A stretch of 39,329 bases of DNA from an uncultured Alphaproteobacteria bacterium (GTDB lineage Bacteria; Pseudomonadota; Alphaproteobacteria; CAAHEQ01; UBA3637), in assembly GCA_944392795.1 (NCBI GenBank), contig CALXXX010000015.1, forward strand, positions 1-39,329, written 5' to 3'. Below, piece after piece: positions 15,593-23,688 of the stretch. Every line of letters starts with the position of its first letter. Within the stretch, counting starts at the first letter, position 1. Both the position numbers and the translations under genes were made by a program. The notes under the pieces were generated by a model that was not told the origin of the DNA, made no database searches, and worked only from the letters and a program-made list of their open reading frames with translations.

Positions 15593-16294
15593 ATGTTTAT
15601 TATGATTTTAATCTGTTTTATGTTCGGATTATGTGTTCCTTTTGTTGCCAGTCGTTTTGGAAAATATTTACCTTCAGATCTTGGAACAGCTTTGGCTCAA
15701 ATGTGGCATTGCCCTCATTTTCCGCATGGACTGTCCTCAGAGCACTTTTTTTGTTTTCGTAAAATGTGGTTAAAGCTTATCATGGTCAGTTTGCTTTGGG
15801 GCTGCTTTTTGGCGAGTGTTTTTGCTTTGATTTATTTTTGTTTCCCGCCGTCATCTTATATTTGGTTGATGTGTTTTTTAATCATTCTGGCGCTTTTAAC
15901 TGCAATTGATGAGAGATATTTTTTGTTACCTGATGTATTAACAATTCCTTTGTTGTTGCTGGGACTGGCATATAGCTTATGGGGAAATGGCATCCCGATT
16001 GATGCCAGTTTGAGTGGAGCGATTTATGGTTATTTATTGCCATCTGTTTCTGTTTTAATCGTATCTCCATTTTTAAAAGATAGCTTTGGTGGTGGAGATG
16101 TTAAAATGTTGGCAGCTTTGGGCGCTTGGTTTGGGATGATTCCCTTAAGCATATTGCTGTTGATTTCAGTTATTTCTTTTATTTGTTGGGCTTTTTGGAC
16201 AAAACAACGGGCAGGAGCTTATGGTCCTCATTTAGCGTTGGCTGCTGTGATTACTTTATTTTTAACACAGATGAGAATATTGACTTTTTTATAA
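15593..16294 (+). CDS. A24 prepilin peptidase
   Basis: Membrane aspartic peptidase of 233 residues. The two catalytic aspartates of the family are visible: LTAIDERYFLLPD at about 102-114 and FGGGDVKMLAALGAWFG at about 164-180, which includes the GxGD motif. About six to seven hydrophobic segments span the rest. It would cut leader peptides from type IV pilin-like proteins. The N-terminal cytoplasmic methyltransferase domain of PilD with its two CxxC pairs is missing; only a short HCPHFPHG stretch lies there, so it is closer to the short peptidases (CpaA type). No pilus genes are beside it; rodZ follows 57 bp downstream. Confidence 0.85.
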   Translation: MFIMILICFMFGLCVPFVASRFGKYLPSDLGTALAQMWHCPHFPHGLSSEHFFCFRKMWLKLIMVSLLWGCFLASVFALIYFCFPPSSYIWLMCFLIILALLTAIDERYFLLPDVLTIPLLLLGLAYSLWGNGIPIDASLSGAIYGYLLPSVSVLIVSPFLKDSFGGGDVKMLAALGAWFGMIPLSILLLISVISFICWAFWTKQRAGAYGPHLALAAVITLFLTQMRILTFL

Positions 16295-16351
16295 AAAAAA
16301 GATTGAAACAGTGTGTTTTTTTCTGTAGCATAAGAAAAAAAGGATAAGACA

Positions 16352-17203
16352 ATGGCTAGAACAAAAAAAACGAATATGGAAACAGCGGATATAAAACAAC
16401 CGGCAGAAGAAGAGCAATCTGTTGGTCTTATCTTGAAAAATGCCAGGAGTAAGAGAAAAAGGGATCTTCAACGAATTGCTGATAAACTTCGAATTAGGGT
16501 TCAGTATCTTGAAGCTCTGGAAAATGGTGATTACAAAGCTTTTCCCGGACAAGTTTACGCCATCGGTTTTTTGAAGTCTTATGCGGACTTTTTGGGCTTG
16601 GACGTTGATGCTCTTGTCGAACGTTATAAAAAAGAAACGGCTTTTTTGGAACCGGCTCCTTTGACAATGCCTATTCCGGAAAGACAAATACTTTTGCCAC
16701 ATCCACGCTTAATTCTGGGTGGGTTATTTTTAGTTTTTTTAATCTGGTTGGTATGGTATTTTGCAACTTATCCGGCTCATGAGGATCCTGTTCTGCCACC
16801 GATCGTTGAAGAGGAAACTCTTGCTTTAACAGCAGGTGCTCCGAAAAATGAGCTTTCAAAGAAAGAAGCTTTGTCTAGCACTCAAGAGGTGCCGTCAGTT
16901 TCTGAAACAATAGAGGAAAAAACAACGGAGCCTGTAAAACCTGCCACGCCTCGAGTTGAAATAGTGGCAACACAAGAGGCTTGGCTTGAAGTCAGTGAAG
17001 ATGATACAATTATTTTTAGTAAAGTTTTAAAGGCCGGTGAAAAGTATGAAGTTCCATCTGCTTCAACTCAAATGGTTCTGAAAACGGGGAACGCAGGTGG
17101 AACAGAAATTTGGGTAGATGGTCAAAAAGTAAAATCTTTAGGACCGGTTGGTGCTGTTCGGTCTAATATTTCATTAGATCCTGAAAAATTAAAGAACCGT
17201 TAG
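16352..17203 (+). CDS. rodZ: RodZ-like cytoskeletal membrane protein
   Basis: A 283-residue bitopic protein. A helix-turn-helix domain of the RodZ type is at about 22-96 (LKNARSKRKRDLQRIADKL and QYLEALENGDYKAFPGQVYA). A basic/proline-rich linker follows, then one membrane helix at about 118-140. A periplasmic Thr/Glu-rich linker leads to a C-terminal beta domain at about 205-280 (AWLEVSEDD, EIWVDGQKV). RodZ links MreB filaments to the cell-wall elongation machinery. The ATG at 16352 has AAGGATAAG upstream. A terminator follows. Confidence 0.9.
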   Translation: MARTKKTNMETADIKQPAEEEQSVGLILKNARSKRKRDLQRIADKLRIRVQYLEALENGDYKAFPGQVYAIGFLKSYADFLGLDVDALVERYKKETAFLEPAPLTMPIPERQILLPHPRLILGGLFLVFLIWLVWYFATYPAHEDPVLPPIVEEETLALTAGAPKNELSKKEALSSTQEVPSVSETIEEKTTEPVKPATPRVEIVATQEAWLEVSEDDTIIFSKVLKAGEKYEVPSASTQMVLKTGNAGGTEIWVDGQKVKSLGPVGAVRSNISLDPEKLKNR

Positions 17204-17222
17204 CGGTGCGTGATGAATTTAT

Positions 17223-17253
17223 TATTCGGGTAGTTTTCTGCCCGAATATTTTT
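17223..17253 (+). terminator. Rho-independent terminator after rodZ
   Basis: Perfect 8-bp stem TATTCGGG / CCCGAATA with a ten-base loop, followed by TTTTT. It separates rodZ from prfA, which starts only 20 bp later. Confidence 0.75.
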
Positions 17254-17272
17254 AGCTATAGAGTGAGGAAAC

Positions 17273-18352
17273 ATGAGTTTTGAAATGCGATTAGAAACAA
17301 TCTTGGAACGCTATGATGAATTGTCGGCTCTGCTATCATCAGAAATGGATGGTGCAGAGATTGTAAAGCTATCCAAAGAGCAAAGTCAGTTAGAGGACAT
17401 TGTAGAGGTTGGTCGTTTGTGGAAGAAAGCGCAGAAAGATATGCAAGAAGCTGAAGCTTTAATGCACGATTCATCTGCCGATGCAGATATGAAAGCGTTA
17501 GCAAGCGAAGAGTATTATGCTTTGAAGGAAAAATTACCTCAATTAGAACAACAAGTAAAAGTGTTGTTGTTGCCAAAAGATGAAGCGGATGCCAAAAATG
17601 TAATTTTAGAAGTCAGAGCGGGAACAGGTGGAGAGGAGGCGGCTTTGTTCGCAGCAGATTTATATCGTATGTATGAACGCTATGCTGCTTTTCGAGGATG
17701 GAAGTTTGAACCCATGGAGCTGAATGAAACAGGGCTTGGAGGGTATAAAGAAGCAATAGCTCGTATAGCAGGGAATGCTGTTTTTGCAAGTTTGAAATTT
17801 GAATCCGGCGTTCATCGTGTTCAACGCGTTCCTGAAACAGAATCATCCGGTCGAGTTCATACATCAGCGGCAACGGTAGCGGTTTTACCAGAGGCGGACG
17901 AGGTTGATGTCCACATAGACGAAGAAAAAGATATTAAAATGGATGCGTTTCGTTCTTCAGGCGCTGGTGGACAGCATGTTAACAAAACATCGAGTGCTGT
18001 TCGTCTGACACATATTCCGACAGGTATCGTGGTTGAATGTCAAGAAGAACGGTCTCAGTTTAAAAATCGAGATAAAGCGATGGCTCGTCTTCGTGCAAAA
18101 CTCTACGAAATTCAACGTGAAAAAATTGCTTCGGAAGAATCAGCCAATCGTAAAACACAAGTTGGGTCTGGTGACAGGTCAGAACGTATTCGTACTTATA
18201 ATTATCCTCAAGGTCGTGTGACAGACCATCGTATTAATTTAACAGTCTATGAGTTGGATCAGGTTATGAACGGTGAGGGCTTGGATAAATTTATTAAAGC
18301 TTTAATAGAAGAAGATCAGCTTGAAAAATTGGCTCAGTTCGAAAATGGATAA
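17273..18352 (+). CDS. prfA: Peptide chain release factor 1
   Basis: Class I release factor for UAG and UAA, 359 residues, the normal length. The catalytic GGQ is at 232-234 ([17 protein letters not shown]), and the stop-codon-reading PxT tripeptide is PET at 187-189 in [20 protein letters not shown], which marks RF1 rather than RF2. The ATG at 17273 has GAGGAA upstream. The last eight bases overlap the start of prmC, whose product methylates the Gln of the GGQ motif, so the enzyme and its target form one unit. Confidence 0.98.
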   Translation: MSFEMRLETILERYDELSALLSSEMDGAEIVKLSKEQSQLEDIVEVGRLWKKAQKDMQEAEALMHDSSADADMKALASEEYYALKEKLPQLEQQVKVLLLPKDEADAKNVILEVRAGTGGEEAALFAADLYRMYERYAAFRGWKFEPMELNETGLGGYKEAIARIAGNAVFASLKFESGVHRVQRVPETESSGRVHTSAATVAVLPEADEVDVHIDEEKDIKMDAFRSSGAGGQHVNKTSSAVRLTHIPTGIVVECQEERSQFKNRDKAMARLRAKLYEIQREKIASEESANRKTQVGSGDRSERIRTYNYPQGRVTDHRINLTVYELDQVMNGEGLDKFIKALIEEDQLEKLAQFENG

Positions 18353-19136
18353 TCGAGAAGAAGAATATAAAGCAGCTCAATTATTAAAAGGGTTCTCTGA
18401 TACACCACGGTTGGACGCGCGTTTTTTAACAGAAGATGCAAAAGATGAGGCAGAATTAGCTTCTTTTATTCAACGACGTCAACAAGGCGAGCCTGTTTTT
18501 AAAATTTTAGGACATAGAGGTTTTTGGTCTTTAGATTTAAAAGTTTCCCATGATACGTTAGATCCTCGCCCGGATTCAGAAACTTTAATCGAAACGATCC
18601 TTCGGCTTTTGCCAGATAAAACACAGCCTCTTCACATTTTGGACTTGGGAACGGGAACAGGATGTTTGTTGCTGGCTTTATTAAGTGAATATTCCAACGC
18701 AACAGGTGTTGGCATAGATGTTTCTGAAGATGCTTTAAAAATTGCCCAGGAAAATGGGGAAATATGTTCTCGAGCCTCTTTTTTGCAAAAAGATTGGAAT
18801 AAAGTAGGTTGGACAGATCATTTAGGAACTTTTGATGTTGTTATTTCAAACCCGCCGTATATTCCGACGGAAGAAATTAGCAAACTAGATAAAGAAGTTC
18901 GAGAATATGATCCGAGAATTGCGTTAGATGGCGGAATAGATGGGTTAGATGCTTATCGTCGGTTGGTAAAAGACACTCCTGTCTTATTAGAAAAGGGAGG
19001 GTTGCTTGTGTTCGAAATTGGAATAGGACAAGAAAAAGTTGTTTTAGAATTAGCAAAAAAGCAGGGCTTTGAATTTGTAATGAGTGTGCCTGATTTAAAC
19101 AAAATTATACGGTGCTTGGTATTTAAAAAATCTTAA
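18345..19136 (+). CDS. prmC: Release factor glutamine methyltransferase
   Basis: SAM-dependent methyltransferase that modifies the GGQ glutamine of release factors. The SAM loop is [10 protein letters not shown] (about 98-107) and the catalytic NPPY is at 169-172 ([13 protein letters not shown]). I chose the ATG at 18345, overlapping the prfA stop by eight bases, over a TTG at 18321. The resulting 263 residues are slightly short because the N-terminal helical domain is compact. The 3' end overlaps the convergent RHH gene by a few bases. Confidence 0.95.
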   Translation: MDNREEEYKAAQLLKGFSDTPRLDARFLTEDAKDEAELASFIQRRQQGEPVFKILGHRGFWSLDLKVSHDTLDPRPDSETLIETILRLLPDKTQPLHILDLGTGTGCLLLALLSEYSNATGVGIDVSEDALKIAQENGEICSRASFLQKDWNKVGWTDHLGTFDVVISNPPYIPTEEISKLDKEVREYDPRIALDGGIDGLDAYRRLVKDTPVLLEKGGLLVFEIGIGQEKVVLELAKKQGFEFVMSVPDLNKIIRCLVFKKS

Positions 19137-19345
19137 TTGGATGAAGTATTTTTTTGAAGCTCTTTTAAAATAAAGACCCTAAGAGCGCTAGATAAATTTG
19201 TTGTTCTTTGAGCGTCAATATCTGTAATCAACGCAATTAAAGATATATTTCGATTATATGCTATTTCTTTTAAAGCATTCCAAAATTCTTCTTCTAATGA
19301 AACGCTTGTCGCATGTCCTTGAATGACAAGAGAGTGTTTTTTCAT
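19133..19345 (-). CDS. Ribbon-helix-helix domain protein (alphaproteobacterial type)
   Basis: A 70-residue protein with the layout of the alphaproteobacterial RHH_4-like family: beta strand HSLVIQGHATSVSLEEEFW, then the helices ALKEIAYNRNISLIALITDID and NLSSALRVFILKEL. Proteins of this fold bind DNA as dimers; its target is unknown. The start overlaps the sspB stop as ATGA, so it is translated with sspB. It ends inside the last bases of convergent prmC. Confidence 0.85.
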   Translation of the reverse strand: MKKHSLVIQGHATSVSLEEEFWNALKEIAYNRNISLIALITDIDAQRTTNLSSALRVFILKELQKNTSSN

Positions 19346-19770
19346 TTCCCGTTCCTAAGTGCGTTTAAATCGATGACTTCCGCAGTTTGTTGAGTTTTCG
19401 GGACGGTCATTGGAACAGGATCATTTTGTGGCTGGAATTGTAGCGCAAATTGTGCAGAAGGGTCTGCAAAAGCAATTAAAGAAGAAAATGGAATAGTTAA
19501 ATTCCAAAATTTACCATTGAAACTTAAATCAACAGAAAAACACTTTTCATCAACCCTTAGGTTCTGAAATTGATGTTGTAAAACAATCGTCATTTCATCA
19601 GGATAACGTTGTTTAAGAAAATCTGGGATATTGACATTTCGAGCATTGGTTTGAAATGTAATATAAAAATGATTAGGTTGTTCTAATCCATTTTCAGCTG
19701 TTTCCGTTAAAATTTGACGCACAACGTTTAGAAAAGTTGTATTGATGATTTTTTGATAATCGATAGCCAT
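19342..19770 (-). CDS. sspB: SspB-type ClpXP adaptor
   Basis: A 142-residue protein matching the alphaproteobacterial SspB family: IDYQKIINTTFLNVVRQIL at the start, HFYITFQTNARNVNIPDFLKQ, MTIVLQHQF and LTIPFSSLIAFADPSAQFAL. SspB binds ssrA-tagged proteins and hands them to ClpXP. The C-terminus (TAEVIDLNALRNGK) resembles the ClpX-binding tail. The ATG at 19770 has GAGGAAAA upstream; a longer frame running up to 19845 overlaps the ssrA RNA and is not used. It lies directly downstream of ssrA on the same strand, which fits its role. Confidence 0.88.
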   Translation of the reverse strand: MAIDYQKIINTTFLNVVRQILTETAENGLEQPNHFYITFQTNARNVNIPDFLKQRYPDEMTIVLQHQFQNLRVDEKCFSVDLSFNGKFWNLTIPFSSLIAFADPSAQFALQFQPQNDPVPMTVPKTQQTAEVIDLNALRNGK

Positions 19771-19789
19771 TTTTCCTCGCAAATAAAGC

Positions 19790-19817
19790 GGAGCTTTTCT
19801 GTTGCTAGGGAAGCTCC
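19790..19817 (-). terminator. Hairpin between ssrA and sspB
   Basis: On the minus strand GGAGCTT and AAGCTCC form a 7-bp stem with a 14-base loop, followed by the weak T tract GCTTTATTT. It may end the ssrA transcript, or mark a processing boundary if sspB is read from the same RNA. The tract is too poor to call a strong terminator. Confidence 0.45.
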
Positions 19818-19824
19818 AACCCCA

Positions 19825-20066
19825 CCTTAAGTTCTCATCACCCAAGGGATTTAAGCGTTGCTATGCAGCTTACGCAGCAACAGCAACTGGAGCGAAATTA
19901 TCATTCGCATTTAACAATTTAGCCCGATAACGGTGGAACAATACCGGATACAAGAAAAAGCCTTTACTACGCGTGTCGAACCTATTTCACCCCCATAAAA
20001 TGGTGGAGGTGTCGGGTACCGCCCCCGAGTCCACTACGCCTATTTCGCTTTCCGTTTAGCATCATA
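19825..20066 (-). ncRNA. ssrA: tmRNA, circularly permuted two-piece form
   Basis: On the minus strand the acceptor part comes first: a T-arm-like TCGGG GGCGGTA CCCGA, then CACCTCC-A-CCA ending at 20001. After a six-base spacer the coding part starts with GGGGGTG (19994-19988) followed by AGGTTCGAC. CACCTCC and GGGGGTG pair over seven positions (one G-T) to form the acceptor stem. The tag reading frame is 19908-19870: ANDNFAPVAVAA then TAA. This order, 3' half before 5' half, is the permuted ssrA of alphaproteobacteria, cut into two RNAs after transcription. tmRNA rescues stalled ribosomes and tags their products for ClpXP. The outer ends given are approximate. Confidence 0.93.
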
Positions 20067-20086
20067 GCCAATTACTTGGCAAGAAG

Positions 20087-20115
20087 AGTATAGAAGGAAA
20101 TAAGCTGAAAATCAA
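20087..20115 (-). promoter_or_regulatory. Promoter of ssrA
   Basis: On the minus strand TTGATT (20115-20110) and TATACT (20092-20087) are separated by exactly 17 bp. The predicted start is near 20080, where a short hairpin GCCAA-GTAA-TTGGC (20067-20080) opens the transcript just before the acceptor piece. Confidence 0.75.
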
Positions 20116-20128
20116 GATAAATTAAGCA

Positions 20129-20512
20129 TCATTCTTTTTGTTTGCAAGAAGAACTATGACATTTGCTAAGGTCTATCGGGAGTTTATATTTTAAGCAATA
20201 ACGAGAACCTTTTGGTGGCATTTGGTCATTTCGTTTACCTAATTCCTGCTGAAGAGTACTTCGAACACCATCACAACATAACGGGACATAGACGGGCTGA
20301 CTTAATAAAGGTAGTTGATCCGTTTTTGCTGTATATTTTGGAGGAGTGCTTGAACGTCGAGTAGTCGGTCTTCCTTTTTTACCACATCTGTTTACTTTTA
20401 CCGGAGATTTTTGTGGAGAAATAGCATTGGGCGCTGCGGACAAAAGAGTTGTCCCACATAAAATGGCTGATAATGCTAACAGGATTTTATTTTTTTTAAA
20501 AGAGAAAAGCAT
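20129..20512 (-). CDS. Small secreted protein of unknown function
   Basis: A 127-residue protein with a clear N-terminal signal sequence (FSFKKNKILLALSAILCG, then LLSAAPNA as a likely cleavage region). The mature part is basic and rich in Pro, Ser and Lys and holds six cysteines, including a CC pair (PLCCDGVRS) and a C-terminal CHSSSC. I recognise no domain. The cysteines suggest disulfides in the periplasm or outside. It is divergent from proS and lies just upstream of the ssrA promoter. Confidence 0.7.
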   Translation of the reverse strand: MLFSFKKNKILLALSAILCGTTLLSAAPNAISPQKSPVKVNRCGKKGRPTTRRSSTPPKYTAKTDQLPLLSQPVYVPLCCDGVRSTLQQELGKRNDQMPPKGSRYCLKYKLPIDLSKCHSSSCKQKE

Positions 20513-20592
20513 TTCTACCTCCCTATTTTACTGAAAACAAAGGAATAATATCATAACCAAAGAAAAAAATCAAGGTTATTTTAAAAGAAATG

Positions 20593-20607
20593 AGCTTTAG
20601 TAAAGCT
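20593..20607. promoter_or_regulatory. Palindrome overlapping the proS -35
   Basis: AGCTTTA-G-TAAAGCT is a perfect 7-1-7 inverted repeat whose last base is the first base of the proS -35 hexamer. Its position suits an operator for proS or for the divergent gene at 20512. No regulator is known to me for this sequence. Confidence 0.35.
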
Positions 20608-20635
20608 TGACACTTTTGGGGAAAATTCATACAAT
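20607..20635 (+). promoter_or_regulatory. Strong sigma-70-type promoter of proS
   Basis: Consensus TTGACA (20607-20612) and TACAAT (20630-20635) with 17 bp between. The predicted start is about 25 bases before the proS ATG at 20668. Confidence 0.8.
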
Positions 20636-20667
20636 AACGCGCCTAAGGAAAGAAAGGAAAATAAAAA

Positions 20668-22185
20668 ATGACTTTACAAAATACACGTTCAACTAATTAT
20701 CCGGAATGGTATCAAAATGTAATTACTGCCGCGGAAATGGCAGAGCTTTCAGTTTCACCTGGATGTATGGTCATTAAACCATGGGGATATGGGATTTGGG
20801 AGCGTATACAACGGTTGTTGGATGATAAAATTAAAGAAACAGGTCATGATAACTGTTATTTTCCTTTATTTATTCCATTGAGCTTTTTTAAGAAAGAAGC
20901 AGAACATGTAGAAGGCTTTGCTAAAGAGATGGCTGTCGTCACACACTCTCGTTTGGAAAAGAAAGATGGAGAGCTGGTTCCGAGTGGAGAGTTGGAAGAA
21001 CCTTTAATTGTTCGTCCGACATCTGAGACAATTATTGCAGATTCTTTTGCAAAATGGGTTAAATCTTACCGTGATTTGCCTGTTATGATTAATCAGTGGG
21101 CGAATGTTGTGCGTTGGGAGATGCGTCCGCGTATTTTCTTGAGAACGCGTGAGTTTCTATGGCAAGAGGGACATACGGCTCATGAAACGGTAGAGCAGGC
21201 AGAAGAAGAGGCTAAAACGATGTTGAATGTTTATATGGATTTAGCAGAAAATTGTTTAGCGATACCTGTCATTCCTGGTGTTAAACCGCCGCATGAAAAA
21301 TTTGCCGGGGCTGTTAATACTTATACTTTTGAGCCGATGATGCAAGATGGAAGAGCTTTACAAGCCGGGACTTCACATAACTTAGGAAAAAATTTTGCTA
21401 AAGCAGCTAATATTCAATTTCAAAACAAGGAGGGAAAATTAGAATATGCAGCGACAGCGTCTTGGGGTGTATCCACACGTTTAATCGGTGGACTGATTAT
21501 GTCTCATGCAGATGATGAAGGAATGGTTGTTCCACCAGTTGTTGCACCTCAACAAATTATTATTATTCCTCTTTATAAAGATAAAACGAAAATTGAAGCG
21601 GTGAATGAATATGCTGAAAAATTACATGTTGCTTTGAAACAACAAACGGCTTTCGGAGAAAAGATTCGCGTACGTGTCGATAATAGAGCTAAAGAAGCTG
21701 TTGATAAGATGTGGGAATGGACACGTAAAGGCGCTCCGATTATTATTGAAGTTGGTCCTCGAGACATGGAAAAACATTCTGTTTTGATGAGAACACGGGT
21801 ATATATTACAGCCGACAATTGGAAAGAGTTTGTAGATTTTGATGCTTTTGTAGCTTCTGCGGGTGCTCGATTAGAAACTATTCAGAAGGAAATGTTTATG
21901 CGTGCTAAAAAAAGATTAGAGGCAAATGTTCATACTGATATTGCGACTCCGGAAGCTTTTGAGGCTTATTTTGCGAATCAAAATGTTTTCTTGGAGAGAA
22001 CAGATGTTCCGACTGTCGGGTTTGTTCGCGGAAAATGGTGTGGTGACGAAGATACTCTTGAAAAATTAAAAGAAATGAAAATCACAATCAGATGCTGTCC
22101 TTTCGATCAGACGGGGACGACAGGAAAATGTCTGTTAACAGGGAGAGATGCTACTTTAGATGTGATTTATGCAAGAGCATATTAG
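20668..22185 (+). CDS. proS: Prolyl-tRNA synthetase, archaeal/eukaryotic type
   Basis: Class II synthetase that charges tRNA-Pro. The 505 residues follow the archaeal/eukaryotic-type layout: YPEWYQNVITAAEMAE, CMVIKPWGYGIWERIQ, then motif 2 region ANVVRWEMRPRIFLRTREFL WQEGHTAH and motif 3 region SWGVSTRLIGGLIMSH. The editing insertion (INS) between motifs 2 and 3 found in the long bacterial ProRS is absent. The anticodon-binding domain spans about 290-390, and a zinc-binding-like C-terminal domain ends in CCPFDQTGTTGKCLLTGRDA and a final Tyr. Most alphaproteobacteria use a short bacterial-type ProRS, so this gene was probably acquired by transfer or kept from a different lineage; its base use looks like its neighbours. 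Confidence 0.95.
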   Translation: MTLQNTRSTNYPEWYQNVITAAEMAELSVSPGCMVIKPWGYGIWERIQRLLDDKIKETGHDNCYFPLFIPLSFFKKEAEHVEGFAKEMAVVTHSRLEKKDGELVPSGELEEPLIVRPTSETIIADSFAKWVKSYRDLPVMINQWANVVRWEMRPRIFLRTREFLWQEGHTAHETVEQAEEEAKTMLNVYMDLAENCLAIPVIPGVKPPHEKFAGAVNTYTFEPMMQDGRALQAGTSHNLGKNFAKAANIQFQNKEGKLEYAATASWGVSTRLIGGLIMSHADDEGMVVPPVVAPQQIIIIPLYKDKTKIEAVNEYAEKLHVALKQQTAFGEKIRVRVDNRAKEAVDKMWEWTRKGAPIIIEVGPRDMEKHSVLMRTRVYITADNWKEFVDFDAFVASAGARLETIQKEMFMRAKKRLEANVHTDIATPEAFEAYFANQNVFLERTDVPTVGFVRGKWCGDEDTLEKLKEMKITIRCCPFDQTGTTGKCLLTGRDATLDVIYARAY

Positions 22186-22229
22186 AGTAAGCTTGTTTAT
22201 GTCATTTTGATGAAAAGAATAGAAGTCCC

Positions 22230-22258
22230 TTGAAAAGATCAAGAATATACTCTAGATT
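22230..22258 (+). promoter_or_regulatory. Possible promoter of the OB-fold gene
   Basis: TTGAAA (22230-22235) and TAGATT (22253-22258) with 17 bp between; TATACT and TATAAT also occur in the stretch, so the exact -10 is uncertain. The -35 lies in a small inverted repeat CTTGA-AAAGA-TCAAG (22229-22243). Confidence 0.35.
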
Positions 22259-22289
22259 ATATAATGGTATAATTAAGAAAGGGAAAAAA

Positions 22290-22640
22290 ATGAAAAAAAT
22301 ATTGACTGCTGCGATTTTAACTTCATTAACAATGAGTACAGCTGCTTTTGCTCAAGGCGGCTTTAAGGGGCCTTCGGCTTTATCTGCCACAACGGTTCAA
22401 GATGCTAAAGAAATGCGTGATGATACAAATGTTATTTTAGTCGGTCATATTACAAAGTATTTGGGTGGAGAAAACTATCAATTTGAAGATACAACAGGAA
22501 CAATTACTGTTGAAATTGATGAAGACCTATGGCGTAATTTGACTGTAACGCCTCAAGATAAGGTAGAACTTCGCGGAGAAGTTGATAAAGGGTGGACAAA
22601 ACTTGAAATTGATGTCGATAGCATTCAAATCGTTCAATAA
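22290..22640 (+). CDS. Periplasmic OB-fold protein (YgiW/BOF family)
   Basis: A 116-residue protein with a signal peptide ending AAFA-QGG. The mature part shows the pattern of the bacterial OB-fold family: GPSALSATTVQDAKEMRDD, VILVGHITKYLGGENYQFED, TGTITVEIDEDLW and VELRGEVDKGW. Such proteins (YgiW, VisP) sit in the periplasm and have been tied to stress and small-ligand binding. I chose the ATG at 22290 because it gives a proper signal sequence and has AAAGGG upstream. It is followed by its own terminator. Confidence 0.88.
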   Translation: MKKILTAAILTSLTMSTAAFAQGGFKGPSALSATTVQDAKEMRDDTNVILVGHITKYLGGENYQFEDTTGTITVEIDEDLWRNLTVTPQDKVELRGEVDKGWTKLEIDVDSIQIVQ

Positions 22641-22655
22641 GAAAATACTTATAAA

Positions 22656-22683
22656 AAGCCCTCTTGAAAGAGGGCTTTTTTTT
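22656..22683 (+). terminator. Rho-independent terminator after the OB-fold gene
   Basis: Stem AAGCCCTCT / AGAGGGCTT with a four-base loop, followed by eight or more T residues. Confidence 0.9.
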
Positions 22684-22722
22684 GTGCTATGATACCTTCG
22701 TTATTTTTCAATGGAGGAAAAA

Positions 22723-23589
22723 ATGGCTAAGAAAGCAGTTGTAGGAGAAGAGTATAAGGTTTTAAAACAAAAATCGACACCAAAAAGAATAGCAAAATTT
22801 TTGATTTTTATTTGGTTTGTCTTTATTATCGCGCCGGCACTTTATTTGACGGCAACTCAATCTGAAAAATTAAAAGAATATGTAGTTGTAAAGGCTGTTT
22901 ATTCTGTGAATGATGTATTAAAGACGCAATATGAAGCTTTGACAAATGATATTTTGGATGCTGTTAATATCAATCAATACACCTCTAAAATAGAGGTTCC
23001 AGAGATTAATCTCACACAGTTTAATGAAGCGGCTGATAAAACGCGGAAAGCTGCTGCCACACTAGCAAAACTTGGTATTAAAGAAGCTGCTAAAATAGAA
23101 GATACAACAGCAGATTTGCAAAAGAAATTTAATAATGTGAACGCACAGTTGCAAAGCTCTGCAAATAAAGTGAGGGAAACACTTCAATCAGATATTACTG
23201 CTGCTTTGAAGAAAGAGTTGTCCGGTTTTGCCGATGAGCAAGTTCAGAAACAACTTGGTATTAATGCAACGTTTTATCAAAATCTAGTCAGTGAAAAATT
23301 CGGTTTATTCTCTATGGAAAAACAAAAGGTGACGCATGACATTTATACTGCGTTGACAGAATCACCTAAGAGTTTTTTAAGTGGAACCCTTGGTCTGTTG
23401 AATACATATTTCCAATATTTCGTTTGGGGTATGATGGGCTTAATTATTTTATTTGCTTTTGTTCCGGCAGTCATTGTTTGGTGGATTGCTAAAAAATTAT
23501 CAGATAATTTTACGGAATGTCCTTATTGCCATAAAATTTTCTTATCTAAGAAAGCAAAATTTAATTTATTAAAACTTTTTAAATCTTAA
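22723..23589 (+). CDS. Membrane protein with long helical middle and CxxC tail
   Basis: A 288-residue protein I cannot name. The ATG at 22723 has a strong GGAGG upstream, so the ATG at 22711 (inside that motif) is unlikely. One hydrophobic helix lies at about 25-45 (FLIFIWFVFIIAPALYL) and another at about 233-257 (GMMGLIILFAFVPAVIVWW). The 190 residues between them are mostly polar helices with Ala/Gln/Lys repeats that resemble a coiled coil. After the second helix a cytoplasmic tail carries CPYCHKIF. The layout suggests an envelope-spanning helical hairpin or a scaffold, but there is no family evidence. It stands alone between two terminators. Confidence 0.75.
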   Translation: MAKKAVVGEEYKVLKQKSTPKRIAKFLIFIWFVFIIAPALYLTATQSEKLKEYVVVKAVYSVNDVLKTQYEALTNDILDAVNINQYTSKIEVPEINLTQFNEAADKTRKAAATLAKLGIKEAAKIEDTTADLQKKFNNVNAQLQSSANKVRETLQSDITAALKKELSGFADEQVQKQLGINATFYQNLVSEKFGLFSMEKQKVTHDIYTALTESPKSFLSGTLGLLNTYFQYFVWGMMGLIILFAFVPAVIVWWIAKKLSDNFTECPYCHKIFLSKKAKFNLLKLFKS

Positions 23590-23592
23590 AGT

Positions 23593-23618
23593 AACGCGCC
23601 TTCGGGCGCGTTTCTTTT
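23593..23618 (+). terminator. Rho-independent terminator with TTCG loop
   Basis: Stem AACGCGCC / GGCGCGTT closed by a TTCG tetraloop, then TCTTTT. Confidence 0.9.
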
Positions 23619-23688
23619 ATCTAGCCGAAAGCAGAGGTTGTTTTTTTGCGTTCTCTTATTCATCTATTACAAAGAAGGGAGAACTTAA

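Noticed and set aside
19771-19845. Longer sspB start
   Set aside because: It runs into the ssrA hairpin region and lacks a Shine-Dalgarno; the ATG at 19770 has one and fits the family.
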